Shown: one piece after another, positions 35,958 through 45,062 of the stretch | Layout of the letters: the number at the start of each line of letters is the position of its first letter | Numbering within the stretch: position 1 is the first letter of the stretch | Notes under the pieces: model-generated | Seen by the model: only the letters and a program-made list of their open reading frames with translations | What the model was told of the DNA's origin: nothing | The model's database searches: none | Program-made: the position numbers and the translations under genes | Origin: Dolichospermum flos-aquae CCAP 1403/13F | GTDB lineage: Bacteria; Cyanobacteriota; Cyanobacteriia; Cyanobacteriales; Nostocaceae | Direction of reading: 5' to 3' | Length of the DNA stretch: 64,000 bases | Assembly (NCBI RefSeq): GCF_012516395.1 | Contig: NZ_CP051206.1 | Span: 930,001-994,000, forward strand

Positions 35958-36281
35958 ATGCCAGAAGAAAATCAAGTTGAGGTTAGTAACGGAAATGTAT
36001 TTGCTGACTTAGGTTTATCTAATCCTGAAGAAAGATTATTGAAAGCTGAGTTAGTGCGTAAAATCAGTGAAATCATTACTAATCTAAATTTAACACAAGT
36101 TCAAGCAGCCGAAATTCTAGGCATAGATCAACCAAAAGTTTCTCTACTAATTAGAGGTAGATTAAGTGGTTTTTCAACTGATAGATTGATGGACTATCTA
36201 AACAAGTTAGGTAGTGATGTAGAGATTACAGTTAAACCTAAACCTGAAAATCGTAAGTTTGCTCAGATAATTGTAGTCTGA
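35958..36281 (+). CDS. HigA-like antitoxin, XRE-type HTH
   Basis: A 107-aa antitoxin with a clear helix-turn-helix in the middle: LNLTQVQAAEILGIDQPKVS, then LLIRGRLSGFSTDRLM. The rest is typical of the HTH_37 antitoxin class, with a C-terminal strand ITVKPKP. It should bind the toxin at 35576-35953 and repress the promoter, probably via the inverted repeat at 35547-35564. Confidence 0.9.
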   Translation: MPEENQVEVSNGNVFADLGLSNPEERLLKAELVRKISEIITNLNLTQVQAAEILGIDQPKVSLLIRGRLSGFSTDRLMDYLNKLGSDVEITVKPKPENRKFAQIIVV

Positions 36282-36300
36282 TAATTATTATTCATTATTC

Positions 36301-36333
36301 AGATCTCCGACTTCTTAAAGAAGTCGGAGATCT
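36301..36333. repeat. 33-bp palindrome, GATCCCCGACTTCT family (copy 4, ATCTCC variant)
   Basis: Arms AGATCTCCGACTTCT and AGAAGTCGGAGATCT pair perfectly with loop TAA. Compared with copy 1, one C-to-T change in the left arm is matched by G-to-A in the right arm, so pairing is kept. Confidence 0.9.
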
Positions 36334-36395
36334 AGGTCTTGATTAAGTATACGTACTTGATGTAAACTATACGTATCTAATCATTACCCAAGACA

Positions 36396-37058
36396 ATGAA
36401 TGTCAAGCCACTGCGGTTTCTCGTTGTAGAAGATCATCCAGAAGTAGCCCAAAATAATTGTGATTTTTTGAGAAAATTCGATTCTTCTGCTATTTGTACC
36501 ATCGCTTCTACTCCCCAAGAAGCACTACAACGTCTAAAAATAGAAACACCAGATTTAATAGTCCTTGATTTACAATTTGCTTTACCTTCTGGCGCTCAGT
36601 CAGCTAAATCTTCTTTAGAATTATTAGAGTTAATTTTTAACACTTATTCCTCTTTAAATATCCTCATTTATAGCAGTGAACCCAGTTGGATGATAAAACT
36701 TGTCAAATTCATTAATCATCACTACGGTGGGTTTGTGGTTGTGAATAAAATGGAACGACGCAAATATTTTTTAGCAGGGGTTGAAAGTGCTTTGAATGGA
36801 GAATTGAAACTGCCTAGAGAATTACGTCAAGAATTAAACTTGAATGAGAAAGAGTTGGAAGTTCTCAGGCTATTGTGTCATGAATCCTTAACAGATCAAG
36901 CAATAGCGGAACGTCTTCATATATCACTGAGGGTTGTGCAGAATCATATCCAACATCTGAAAGTGAAATTGGGTGTTGATGAATTTGAGCAAAAAGACAT
37001 TAATTCCCGTGTTGCTCTATGTATAAAAGCGCTTGAGCAAAAATTATTATTGCTTTGA
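36396..37058 (+). CDS. NarL/FixJ-family response regulator
   Basis: A 220-aa two-domain regulator. The receiver domain (about 5-125) has VVEDHPEVAQ and the phospho-acceptor in LIVLDLQFALPSG. The LuxR-type HTH (about 145-205) has LNEKELEVLRLLCHESLTDQ, AIAERLHISLRVVQNHI and LKVKLGV. The HTH class matches the HisKA_3 kinase at 30763-32730, which is the nearest candidate partner, although the two are 3.7 kb apart and not in one operon. Confidence 0.88.
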   Translation: MNVKPLRFLVVEDHPEVAQNNCDFLRKFDSSAICTIASTPQEALQRLKIETPDLIVLDLQFALPSGAQSAKSSLELLELIFNTYSSLNILIYSSEPSWMIKLVKFINHHYGGFVVVNKMERRKYFLAGVESALNGELKLPRELRQELNLNEKELEVLRLLCHESLTDQAIAERLHISLRVVQNHIQHLKVKLGVDEFEQKDINSRVALCIKALEQKLLLL

Positions 37059-37144
37059 TTGAGTTGCGGAACTTTGTATAGAGGTGCAACCGGAAAATTA
37101 GTAACTACAATTTTCTTAACTGAACTGTATTGCTATTTACAATT

Positions 37145-40100
37145 TTAAACATCTTGAACAAACTCCGTTAAGAACCTAAACGCTTTCAAAATATAATTAG
37201 CACAATCTTGAGGAGAACTATTATAAAATGATGGCCATGCAGTAGCTTTATCTTCATCATAATAATCGCGGCGATGGGGATGATTTTCTAACCACGCTAA
37301 CCGCACTGCATGACCGATTAACACATCTAAAACCATATATTCTTCAATTTGCAACTTAGGGTTATTAGCCACGATTGTAGCCAATTCCATCAAAGCTTCT
37401 ACATTGACTTGGCGATATTCTGGGGCTTCAATTTTATTCAGCAAATGTTCAACTAATAAAGCAAAATTTCTTTCTCCTGCGGTCATTTCTGAAAGCATGA
37501 CTTCACTTTCTAAGCGATTCCGTCGTTCTAATTTATCACCAATGACTAAACCTTTGCAATGCTGCATTAATAGCCAAACTTGTTTAAAAAAGTCTTTGGG
37601 TACACGATTTAATGCACCTTCTCTTTGACGAAATCTGCGCCAACCATCAAGAGGAACTTCTGTTTCTTCACTAATTACAGGTAGCACAACCCAAGCAATA
37701 TCACTTTCTTTTTGTTTGACGTGCAATGATTCCTGTTGACGTAATAAATTACTTACGCCACTATATCCAGTTAACACTTGACGTAAACGCATTTTCACTT
37801 CAAAAGGTGAAAGCTGCATTAATTTTTCATAAGCTTCATCTTGGGTGAGGATGAATTCTCTGGCTATATCGCTAGTAATTAAAAGAATTAAATAACCAAC
37901 TCTTAGTGTTAAAAATCCGCGAAACAATTCTGGTTCTGATTTGATTAAGACACCGAGATAAATAAGAATTTCTTGCGTTAAAACTCTATCCCGAATATCC
38001 TCACGACAGAAGTTATTAATTTTCTCAGTAATCTCACTTCCAGAGATAGGAACAACTATCAAAGAAGCCTGACTATAAGCCCTCCCCACTGCAATTTGCT
38101 TACCTTGAACCAAAATACTCGTTATCGCATCTGATAAGCCAATATCGAGCATTTGGCGTAAACCCGCAGCCCGTCGCACCACCGCCCACAGCCCTAAATC
38201 TCCGGCTTTGGTATAGACTTCATCTAGTAAATCCGCTACAGTGACAGCATTAGTTGGCCCAGCATATCCTGTATCAAATTCTAAACCCTGTAACCGCGTT
38301 AAAGTTTGCAGTAATTCAATTTGCTCATAAATATTTTCTGATGAGCGCAAATATTCTAATAATGAATCTAAGTTAGTTTCACATTCCATTTGGAATTCTT
38401 GGGTATGTCCCAAAGACCAACTTTTTTCTAAATGAGAAGTCAGGTAATAACAACGGATTCCCCGATTTGCAACTGAGGATTGCGATAATTCTGTATCTGA
38501 TAAAAAATCAATTCTTTGAATCGCTGCTGTCAGCATTAATTGATTCAATTTTCCTAATTTTACCTGGACTCCATGACAAATACCATCCTTGAGTTCCTGC
38601 ATTAATTCTAATAATGCTTCTGACCCAGTTTCTAGCATTGTCCGAGTAATCATTAAGGTTAAAGTCGGACGACCTAAATCACTCCAGTATTTTTGGATAT
38701 AAGCCAATTCACCTCTAATTTGATCTACCAAAAAATGATAATCAAGAGTTAAATAAAACTGTTGAGAATCTAGAAATGATGGTAAAAAGACAACTGTTTG
38801 ATCTCTAATCCGAAAGAATCTTGATATCGTCAAACTTCTCAGTCGTCGCAAAGGACGACCCGTTAAACCCAGTTGATCATTTCTGCCAATTTGTGTATAA
38901 ATTTGGGAAAGTTCTTCAGATTTCCTAATTTGAATTGGTGCGATTTGGGTAGGAGTTTGGGTTTCGATTCCATATACTTCTAATTGTGTTTGTAGGGCTT
39001 CATCTTCTGCTATTAAAGCAATTTGAACTAAGGAATTGCGGTTTTTGCCGACATTCAAATGTCTACCTAAAGGATCAATATCTCCTAGTGAGATTAAACC
39101 TTCACTTAACATTTCTCCCAGATAATATAAGCTTTGCGCCCAAACTAAAGGAATATTTTCATTGGGTAATCTTAACTGAGACTGAGGATCTAATTTCTCA
39201 GCTTCTATATTTTCTTCAGGAACATAATAAACTTCCGGTAATAGCTGTAACCCGTTTTGCTCTACCAACAATGATTTTAAAAGTTCTTGATATTTCTGAA
39301 CTTGTGCTTGTTCACCGCGAAATAATCCATCAAGAACTAAATAAGTGAAAAACAATGGCCATTCACATTCAATATGCTCAAATTGTTTAAGTTCACCCGG
39401 TTCATAGTGTAAACGTTCAGTATCTTCTAAAACTGTTTGATGTCCATCTCTTAAAAAGCGTTTACAACCATATTTTCCTGCGAGTTTACTAATAATTTCT
39501 TTAAAGGTGCGTTCTCGCAATGCTTCATCTTTGACAGCAAAAGCGGGATAACTAATAATACTTAATAACGCCGCATCAACTTCTTTAGAACCTGATTCTC
39601 TGGGTAATAATGATTCTAAAGTAATTCTGGCTCTAGCGATTTCATCTGGTAAAACATGAATTACTGATGCTTGACTACCATGAACACCAAATAAGTTTAA
39701 TCCATTTATAGATTCTAAAGCTGCTTTAGCCATTCCCAAGGAACTAGCATTTAATTCTGCACTACCATGATTAATTTTATTCCCCCGTTCCCAAATCCCA
39801 AAATCCGGTGTTCTGTAAGCTCGACCAATATAATAAACTAGGTTTTGGACAAAGTTAACTTCATCCAATGTAAAAATAATTGATAATCCGCTGGCGGTCA
39901 TTTGTGCCAACATTAATAAAAAGATAGATGTCGCGTCAAGTTGCAAATGTCCCCATTCATCATCACCGACAACAATATCACCTGTGGCTGTATTGTATTT
40001 GGCGTGAAGTCCATCTAATAAAGATTGTGTATGTTTAAATTTTTCAACTTTATGAGATTGTCGCATCATGGCAAACAATAGACCACGCATTAGTTTAACA

Positions 40101-40351
40101 ACACTATGTTCAAGTTCATAAGTGCGACCATGATCATGATCTAATTTGCGATAGGCTAGGGCTAAACCCCAAACTGCTAAAATACTATACACATTATCTC
40201 GCACCCAGGCATCTGTATAATCGCCATGAGCAGTAATAGCGGTACTCGCTGGTAATAAACCAGTAATCGGGTTTTGACGCGCTAAAATAATTGTCTTGAT
40301 TTGCTGATAGTAAAAATCTAAGCGTGTTAATGGTGTGGTTGATGTGTTCAT
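37145..40351 (-). CDS. GH15 / phosphorylase-kinase alpha-beta-subunit-like protein
   Basis: A 1068-aa protein of the PHKA/PHKB-GH15 class. The N-terminal alpha/alpha-toroid (about 1-400) has the signature GDYTDAWVRDNVYSILAVWG, GDDEWGHLQLDATSIFL, WERGNKINHGSAELNASS and the late ECEWPLFFTYLVLD. The rest resembles the C-terminal part of phosphorylase-kinase regulatory subunits. Bacterial members are common in cyanobacteria with no proven role; carbohydrate binding or sensing in glycogen metabolism is plausible, and glgA lies 2 kb away at 42298. The first ATG is at 40351. Confidence 0.85.
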   Translation of the reverse strand: MNTSTTPLTRLDFYYQQIKTIILARQNPITGLLPASTAITAHGDYTDAWVRDNVYSILAVWGLALAYRKLDHDHGRTYELEHSVVKLMRGLLFAMMRQSHKVEKFKHTQSLLDGLHAKYNTATGDIVVGDDEWGHLQLDATSIFLLMLAQMTASGLSIIFTLDEVNFVQNLVYYIGRAYRTPDFGIWERGNKINHGSAELNASSLGMAKAALESINGLNLFGVHGSQASVIHVLPDEIARARITLESLLPRESGSKEVDAALLSIISYPAFAVKDEALRERTFKEIISKLAGKYGCKRFLRDGHQTVLEDTERLHYEPGELKQFEHIECEWPLFFTYLVLDGLFRGEQAQVQKYQELLKSLLVEQNGLQLLPEVYYVPEENIEAEKLDPQSQLRLPNENIPLVWAQSLYYLGEMLSEGLISLGDIDPLGRHLNVGKNRNSLVQIALIAEDEALQTQLEVYGIETQTPTQIAPIQIRKSEELSQIYTQIGRNDQLGLTGRPLRRLRSLTISRFFRIRDQTVVFLPSFLDSQQFYLTLDYHFLVDQIRGELAYIQKYWSDLGRPTLTLMITRTMLETGSEALLELMQELKDGICHGVQVKLGKLNQLMLTAAIQRIDFLSDTELSQSSVANRGIRCYYLTSHLEKSWSLGHTQEFQMECETNLDSLLEYLRSSENIYEQIELLQTLTRLQGLEFDTGYAGPTNAVTVADLLDEVYTKAGDLGLWAVVRRAAGLRQMLDIGLSDAITSILVQGKQIAVGRAYSQASLIVVPISGSEITEKINNFCREDIRDRVLTQEILIYLGVLIKSEPELFRGFLTLRVGYLILLITSDIAREFILTQDEAYEKLMQLSPFEVKMRLRQVLTGYSGVSNLLRQQESLHVKQKESDIAWVVLPVISEETEVPLDGWRRFRQREGALNRVPKDFFKQVWLLMQHCKGLVIGDKLERRNRLESEVMLSEMTAGERNFALLVEHLLNKIEAPEYRQVNVEALMELATIVANNPKLQIEEYMVLDVLIGHAVRLAWLENHPHRRDYYDEDKATAWPSFYNSSPQDCANYILKAFRFLTEFVQDV

Positions 40352-40406
40352 TATGGTAATGAGAAAATTTAACTTTGTTGCTGTGAGGTTGATAAATAAA
40401 AAAATC

Positions 40407-40532
40407 TATAGCTAAAGCTTCCTCACGAGTTTTACCCTGACTGATACAACCGGGTAAGCTTGGTACTTTGACAACAAAATACCCATCTTCACCATGAGAT
40501 AATAGCACTTTCCGTTGAGATTTTATTGTTGC
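40407..40532 (-). pseudogene. HicB-like antitoxin fragment
   Basis: On the minus strand, ATG 40532 opens MATIKSQRKVLLSHGEDGYF, then VVKVPSLPGCISQGKTREEA, the N-terminal half of a HicB fold (as in SLPGCISQG). The similarity stops after EEALA, where unrelated sequence begins. The frame then runs into the start of the GH15 gene. It is a cut copy with no adjacent HicA. Confidence 0.65.
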
Positions 40533-40760
40533 CATAGTTCGAGCAGTTTCTCCATGAAATAACAAACCTAGTTAAAAATATTTTATTCTGGTAAATCATT
40601 TATATAATATAACTTTATTTGCCAGTTTACTTGGTGTATTTTACATGGATTTGGGCATTTTTATAAAAACTTACATCTTTAATCATAAAAATTACCATCC
40701 TGCAAATCATTAAATCCTGGAAATCCTGATTCTGACAGAAAATACCTTTAAAACATCCTC

Positions 40761-41006
40761 TTAAATATCTTCTTCGTCTTGATTTATTTCCTCTTCTATT
40801 TTCTCAATTTCAAAACTTTCAATAGCAGTAAAAACCTGTTGTACCGTTTTCGGATGTAAGACCTTACCTGAATGAAAAGGAATCACTACTCTAACATTTT
40901 CTCGAAAATAAATTCTGTGACTACCTTTGCTTCTTATTTGCATAAAACCAGCACTTAATAGTAATTTTTCAGCTTCTTTGGCAGTTAGTCGGGGCAGTTT
41001 AGGCAA
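40761..41006 (-). CDS. hicA: HicA-family toxin
   Basis: An 81-aa double-stranded-RNA-binding-like toxin. The motif RLTAKEAEKLLLSAGFMQIR, then SKGSHRIYF with the catalytic His, then VVIPFHSGKVLHPKTVQQV, is classic HicA. It acts as a translation-blocking mRNA interferase. An acidic C-terminal tail (EEEINQDEED) is longer than usual. The gene overlaps the upstream hicB by 8 bases. Confidence 0.88.
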   Translation of the reverse strand: MPKLPRLTAKEAEKLLLSAGFMQIRSKGSHRIYFRENVRVVIPFHSGKVLHPKTVQQVFTAIESFEIEKIEEEINQDEEDI

Positions 41007-41223
41007 CTTTTACCTCCAAAGTCATAGTTAATATTTCTTTGTGCTGAAGTGCTTGTTTTTCAAATTCTGATAATGTTTCTATATATAATTCAACAGCCTC
41101 CTTTATATTTGCTTGTACTGTTTCTAAAGAATCACCTTCAGATTGACATCCAGGAAGTTCAGGACAATAAGCATAATAGCCATGCTCATCTTTTTCAATG
41201 ACAATACTAACTTTATAGGACAT
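40999..41223 (-). CDS. hicB: HicB-family antitoxin
   Basis: A 74-aa HicB-type protein, mostly the RNase-H-like partner domain: SIVIEKDEHGYYAYCPELPG, then CQSEGDSLETVQANIKEAVE. No separate DNA-binding domain follows, so autoregulation may need other contacts. It is the first gene of the pair and neutralises HicA encoded directly after it. Confidence 0.88.
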   Translation of the reverse strand: MSYKVSIVIEKDEHGYYAYCPELPGCQSEGDSLETVQANIKEAVELYIETLSEFEKQALQHKEILTMTLEVKVA

Positions 41224-41332
41224 AAGTAACTGCTATTTGATTATTAATCATTGACTATTATATCATAGTTCATTATTTTGCATATCTAAAATCCTTTGTT
41301 CTGAACCATAATTTTGTTTATCTAGCTAATAT

Positions 41333-41797
41333 CTAATTCGCTATCAGCATCAAAGACTTTAAATAAAGATTGATTTCCACAGATAGAAATTCACTAAACT
41401 GATCATGACTTTTGACAAAATAAGGCTGTTCTTGTCCTTCACAATATGAATAAGTTGGTGGGTTATCACCTTCTGAAAGTCTGAAAAAGCTGAACTGATA
41501 TCCCTGGTGCATGAAAAATACAAAAGCATCCTCCGGTAAAGTTTGAGGAAAATCATTTTCTACTAAAAGCTGTTTAGCCCATTCTTGAATTTGTGGCAAA
41601 TGCTGATAAAAGCAATCTGAACCACGTAAAAACTTACCTGCCCCATGCCCCATTATCTTCAAAAAGTCTTTGTAAGTGCTGGGCAGATTAATACCTTGTT
41701 GTCGTTCAAGTTGAATTATTTCTAAATCTGAACATGGGGAAAGATGATTCTCATGAAAAATAAGATTAAGTGGTGCGGGTAAATTGCAAATTGACAT
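41333..41797 (-). CDS. SMI1/KNR4 (SUKH) family immunity-type protein
   Basis: A 154-aa SUKH-fold protein. Motifs are LERQQGINLPSTYKDFLKIM (the start signature), then GHGAGKFL, and a C-terminal YFVKSHDQFSEFLS. SUKH proteins are broad immunity proteins of bacterial toxin systems. Its ATG lies 14 bases after the stop of the frameshifted deaminase reading frame, with AAAGGAG in between, so the two form a toxin-immunity operon. Confidence 0.85.
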   Translation of the reverse strand: MSICNLPAPLNLIFHENHLSPCSDLEIIQLERQQGINLPSTYKDFLKIMGHGAGKFLRGSDCFYQHLPQIQEWAKQLLVENDFPQTLPEDAFVFFMHQGYQFSFFRLSEGDNPPTYSYCEGQEQPYFVKSHDQFSEFLSVEINLYLKSLMLIAN

Positions 41798-41811
41798 TTA
41801 TACCGACTCCT

Positions 41812-42203
41812 TTATGCAATGTTTCCGTGATATACATTTAGCTGAATGTTCGGGAAAGTTTGCCTAAACTGCTTCATGACATACTCACACGAATCACATG
41901 GCTCTTTGAAGTAAATAATTCAATTTTACCCTTTACTTCTCTATTATTTGTATATTTTTCGGCGATCGCTTCTAATATTTTGTACTCTGAGTCTAAGTCT
42001 CTTCGGTGTCCAGCAATGTCAAAGGTTTGAAACATCGGTTGACTGGGTAAACCAACAGCTCCTTCTCGCAACAGCTTACCACTAAAAGCAAATAGCTCAG
42101 AAAACGTCTCATCTACCCATACTCTAGCAATAGCAACATTTCGAGCTGGTGCTGGCACGTTACAAATTTTGCGAATTTCTGCGACGCGCTCTAGCCAATC
42201 CAT
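41812..42203 (-). pseudogene. deaminase-fold toxin domain, frameshifted before its zinc motif
   Basis: From ATG 42203 the frame reads 109 codons: a deaminase-toxin-like core with AIARVWVDETFSELFAFSGK, LDSEYKILEAIAEKYTN and GKIELFTSK. It then turns into unrelated residues and stops. Shifting the frame by one base at about 41905 gives EPCDSCEYVMKQFRQTFPNI and a tail ending at TAA 41812-41814. The PCxxC is the zinc-binding half of the active site of this family. A one-base deletion in the ancestor restores SKEPCDSC. No N-terminal delivery domain is present. Confidence 0.75.
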
Positions 42204-42232
42204 CTTTTTTTAATTCTATACTATCGTGTATT

Positions 42233-42260
42233 AAAAAGGGGTATTCCAGATAAATACCCC
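42233..42260 (-). terminator. Rho-independent terminator after glgA
   Basis: On the minus strand, GGGGTATT (42253-42260) pairs perfectly with AATACCCC (42238-42245), with a 7-base loop, and runs into a five-T tract (42233-42237). It is 38 bases after the glgA stop. Confidence 0.85.
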
Positions 42261-42297
42261 ATCAATATTGTCTAAAATTCCAACTTTCTACAACACC

Positions 42298-43713
42298 TTA
42301 AACAGTTTCTGCTGTTACTTCCGCTTCTGGTTCTATATCTGGTAAACCATAGATAGAACGATAGAGTTTATCATACTCTTTAGCGGATTCATACCAACTG
42401 AAGTTTTCACTCATCCCCCGTTTTTGTAATTCTTGCCATTGGGGTTTGAAACGGAAACCTTCCCAAGCGCGAATCATACAGGTAAATAAGTCCAGAGGTT
42501 CATAGCGGTCAAAGCAATAACCTGTACCTGCTTCATTGACTGGATCAAAGTGGCTGACAGTATCAACCAATCCCCCTGTCCGACGAACAATAGGCACAGA
42601 ACCGTAACGCAAGGCCATCATTTGGCTAATTCCGCAGGGTTCAAAGCGGCTAGGCATTAAGAAGGCATCTGTACCCGCGTAAATACGGCGTGAAAGGGCA
42701 TCATTATACAGCAGGTAAGTGGCCATCCGTCCGGGATAGCGGGATGCGAGTTGCCACATTTGGGTTTCATAATAGCGATCGCCTGTTCCCAACAAGACAA
42801 ACTGAGCATCTGTATAAGCCATAAAACGGTCAAGGATTTGTAATACTAAATCCATCCCTTTTTGTTCTACCAACCTTGTCACCATGCCGATGAGAAAGGC
42901 ATTAGAATTAACTTCTAAACCTACTTCTTCTTGCAGAGCTATTTTATTAGCTTTGCGTTGATCAAGGGTATCTATGGTAAAGGTTTGGGTGATGTATTTA
43001 TCATTAGCTGGATCATAAATATCGGTATCTATGCCATTAATTATCCCTGATAATTTGCCGCCAATAAAAGATAATAACCCTTCTATTTGTTCACCGTAGG
43101 CAGGTGTTTTGATTTGCTCCGCATAGGTAGGAGAAACTGTATTTACCTTATTGGCAAACTGGACTGCGGCTGCCATTGTATTGTGTCCTTGCATATACCA
43201 GGGACACCAGGTAATTTTCTCTAAATACCACCGCCAAGGACCTTGATAAGCGAGGTTGTGAATGGTGAATACACTGGTAATATCTGGAGATTGATTCAAC
43301 CAGACAGGCAACATTCCTGTGTGCCAATCATGACAATGGACAATTTCCGGTTTCCAGTAATTCCAGCAAAATTCCGCTGCCCCATTGGAAAATAAAGTAA
43401 ATCTCCAATCTTCATCTTCTCCACCGTAAACCCGCCGAGGTGAAAAAGATGGATGTTGAAATAAATACAAAGGAACATCAGTACCAGGCAGTACACTCTC
43501 GTAAACTGCAAACTCCTGGAACATGGCTGCTCCCTTCCAAATGGGTTCTTTGGGAACTGGCATTTTGTCGGGTACAAAGCCATAGTAAGGCATGAAAATC
43601 CGTACATCATGACCCATTGCTCTCAAGACCTTGGGTAATGCACCGACAACATCCCCCATACCGCCAACTTTGGCAATGGGAGCAGCTTCCGCTGCTACAA
43701 ATAAAATTCTCAT
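42298..43713 (-). CDS. glgA: glycogen synthase (ADP-glucose)
   Basis: GlgA adds glucose from ADP-glucose to alpha-1,4 chains. The 471-aa GT5 enzyme has the N-terminal ADP-glucose motif AKVGGMGDVVGALPKVL (about residues 14-30), HCHDWHTGMLP, and the C-terminal MPSRFEPCGISQMMALRYGS with the catalytic Glu, then VRRTGGLVDTV. The start ATG is preceded on the minus strand not by a normal ribosome binding site but by a 98-bp heptamer tract. Cyanobacteria often carry two glgA genes. A terminator follows at 42233. Confidence 0.96.
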   Translation of the reverse strand: MRILFVAAEAAPIAKVGGMGDVVGALPKVLRAMGHDVRIFMPYYGFVPDKMPVPKEPIWKGAAMFQEFAVYESVLPGTDVPLYLFQHPSFSPRRVYGGEDEDWRFTLFSNGAAEFCWNYWKPEIVHCHDWHTGMLPVWLNQSPDITSVFTIHNLAYQGPWRWYLEKITWCPWYMQGHNTMAAAVQFANKVNTVSPTYAEQIKTPAYGEQIEGLLSFIGGKLSGIINGIDTDIYDPANDKYITQTFTIDTLDQRKANKIALQEEVGLEVNSNAFLIGMVTRLVEQKGMDLVLQILDRFMAYTDAQFVLLGTGDRYYETQMWQLASRYPGRMATYLLYNDALSRRIYAGTDAFLMPSRFEPCGISQMMALRYGSVPIVRRTGGLVDTVSHFDPVNEAGTGYCFDRYEPLDLFTCMIRAWEGFRFKPQWQELQKRGMSENFSWYESAKEYDKLYRSIYGLPDIEPEAEVTAETV

Positions 43714-43811
43714 GGTAATTGGTAATTGGTAATTGGTAATTGGTAATTGGTGATTGGTAATTGGTAATTGGTAATTGGTAATTGGTAATTGGTGATTGGT
43801 AATTGGTGATT
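43714..43811. repeat. heptamer tandem repeat (TAATTGG class), 14 units, at the glgA start
   Basis: Fourteen GGTAATT units in a row start at the base adjacent to the glgA start codon and run to 43811. Three of them read GGTGATT. On the glgA strand this is AATTACC repeated. A second short tract (TAACCTG, three units) lies at about 43840-43860. Confidence 0.95.
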
Positions 43812-43872
43812 GGGTAATTAAACTCTCTTCTCTTGGCTGTTACCTGTAACCTGTAACCTGTCACCTATTACC

Positions 43873-44841
43873 CTATGATCCTCGTTGAATCTCGGTGAAG
43901 ATTTTTTCTAAGATTTCTGTAGCGCCTTGTTCCCTGAGAATACTGGCTAGTTGTGCGCCTAATTTTTCAGCATCAGCAGCCGTACCGGTGACGGTATCTT
44001 TAACGATTGTTTGACCATCAACGCTGGCAACCAGACCTTTTAGAGTTAATTCGTCACCATTGATTACCGTATTTACACCAATGGGAACTTGACAACCACC
44101 TTCTAAAACTCGTAAAAATGATCTTTCTGCTAAACAGCGATCGCGTGTTTGTGGGTGTTCAATCGCTTTCAGTAAGCTAATTACCTCCGTATCATCTGCC
44201 CGGCATTCTATTCCTAAAGCGCCTTGTCCAACGGCATGGAGGGAGATTTCAGGAGTCAGAACTTGATGGATGCGATCGCTCATTTCCAATCTTTCTAAAC
44301 CAGCTACTGCTAAAATTAAAGCATCATACTCACCAGCATCCAGTTTTGCCATGCGTGTGATCAAGTTTCCCCGCACATCTTTGAAGGTAAAATCAGGGAA
44401 CTTATGGCGTAACTGTGCCAAACGTCGCAGGGAAGAAGTCCCAATTACCGCATTTGCGGGTAAAGTCTCGATTTGCAGACCTTTATGCTTTTCATGCAAT
44501 ACCACCGCGTCTGCGGGGTTTTCCCGTTCTGTAATCGCTGCCAGTGTCAACCCTTCTGGTAGATTGGTGGGAAGATCCTTGAGAGAATGCACAGCAAAAT
44601 CAATCTCTTTATTGATCATGCCCAATTCCAGTTCCTTGGTAAATAGTCCTTTATCGCCAATTTTAGCCAATGCCACATCCAGGATTTTGTCCCCTTGGGT
44701 AGACATGGTATGGACTTCAAAAGTAATGTGGGGAAAGCTTTTCTGGAGTTCCGCTTGTACCCAGTATGTTTGAACTAAAGCTAGTTGGCTTTTACGTGAA
44801 CCAATACGAATAACGCGTGCAGGACTGGAAACTGAAGTCAT
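43873..44841 (-). CDS. hemC: hydroxymethylbilane synthase (porphobilinogen deaminase)
   Basis: HemC links four porphobilinogens into the linear tetrapyrrole used for chlorophyll, haem, bilins and cobalamin. The 322-aa enzyme has [14 protein letters not shown] near residue 11, [34 protein letters not shown] and [12 protein letters not shown], whose Cys (about residue 250) holds the dipyrromethane cofactor. ATG 44841 is preferred to TTG 44856. It lies 159 bases upstream of glgA on the same strand, with the heptamer tract between. Confidence 0.96.
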   Translation of the reverse strand: MTSVSSPARVIRIGSRKSQLALVQTYWVQAELQKSFPHITFEVHTMSTQGDKILDVALAKIGDKGLFTKELELGMINKEIDFAVHSLKDLPTNLPEGLTLAAITERENPADAVVLHEKHKGLQIETLPANAVIGTSSLRRLAQLRHKFPDFTFKDVRGNLITRMAKLDAGEYDALILAVAGLERLEMSDRIHQVLTPEISLHAVGQGALGIECRADDTEVISLLKAIEHPQTRDRCLAERSFLRVLEGGCQVPIGVNTVINGDELTLKGLVASVDGQTIVKDTVTGTAADAEKLGAQLASILREQGATEILEKIFTEIQRGS

Positions 44842-44980
44842 AAAACTATTTGTCAAACCAGGCGATAAATTAACATTTATCTAGACTACCGCAGGGAGTG
44901 ACGTACCGGATTAGATTAACCTAATTCTGTGAAGATTTTATTTGCTAGTAGCTTTACATTTATTTACAATTTTTGAAATA

Positions 44981-45012
44981 TATCCTTGACTTCTCAGAGA
45001 AGTCGGGGATCT
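44981..45012. repeat. degenerate palindrome, GATCCCCGACTTCT family (copy 5)
   Basis: The right arm AGAAGTCGGGGATCT is perfect, but the left arm (ATCCTTGACTTCT) has mismatches. It lies upstream of the Uma2 gene. Confidence 0.75.
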
Positions 45013-45062
45013 GGAAATTAGAATATAATCAAGTTAGCAATAATTCAGGTTTAGGAAATTAT

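Noticed and set aside
37145-40351. GH15-type protein as an active glucoamylase
   Set aside because: The match is to the phosphorylase-kinase-like branch. The catalytic pair of glucoamylases could not be placed with confidence, so no enzyme activity is claimed.
43714-43811. Possible CRISPR or telomere-like repeat
   Set aside because: The unit is only 7 bases with no spacers; it fits the heptamer STRR class of heterocystous cyanobacteria.
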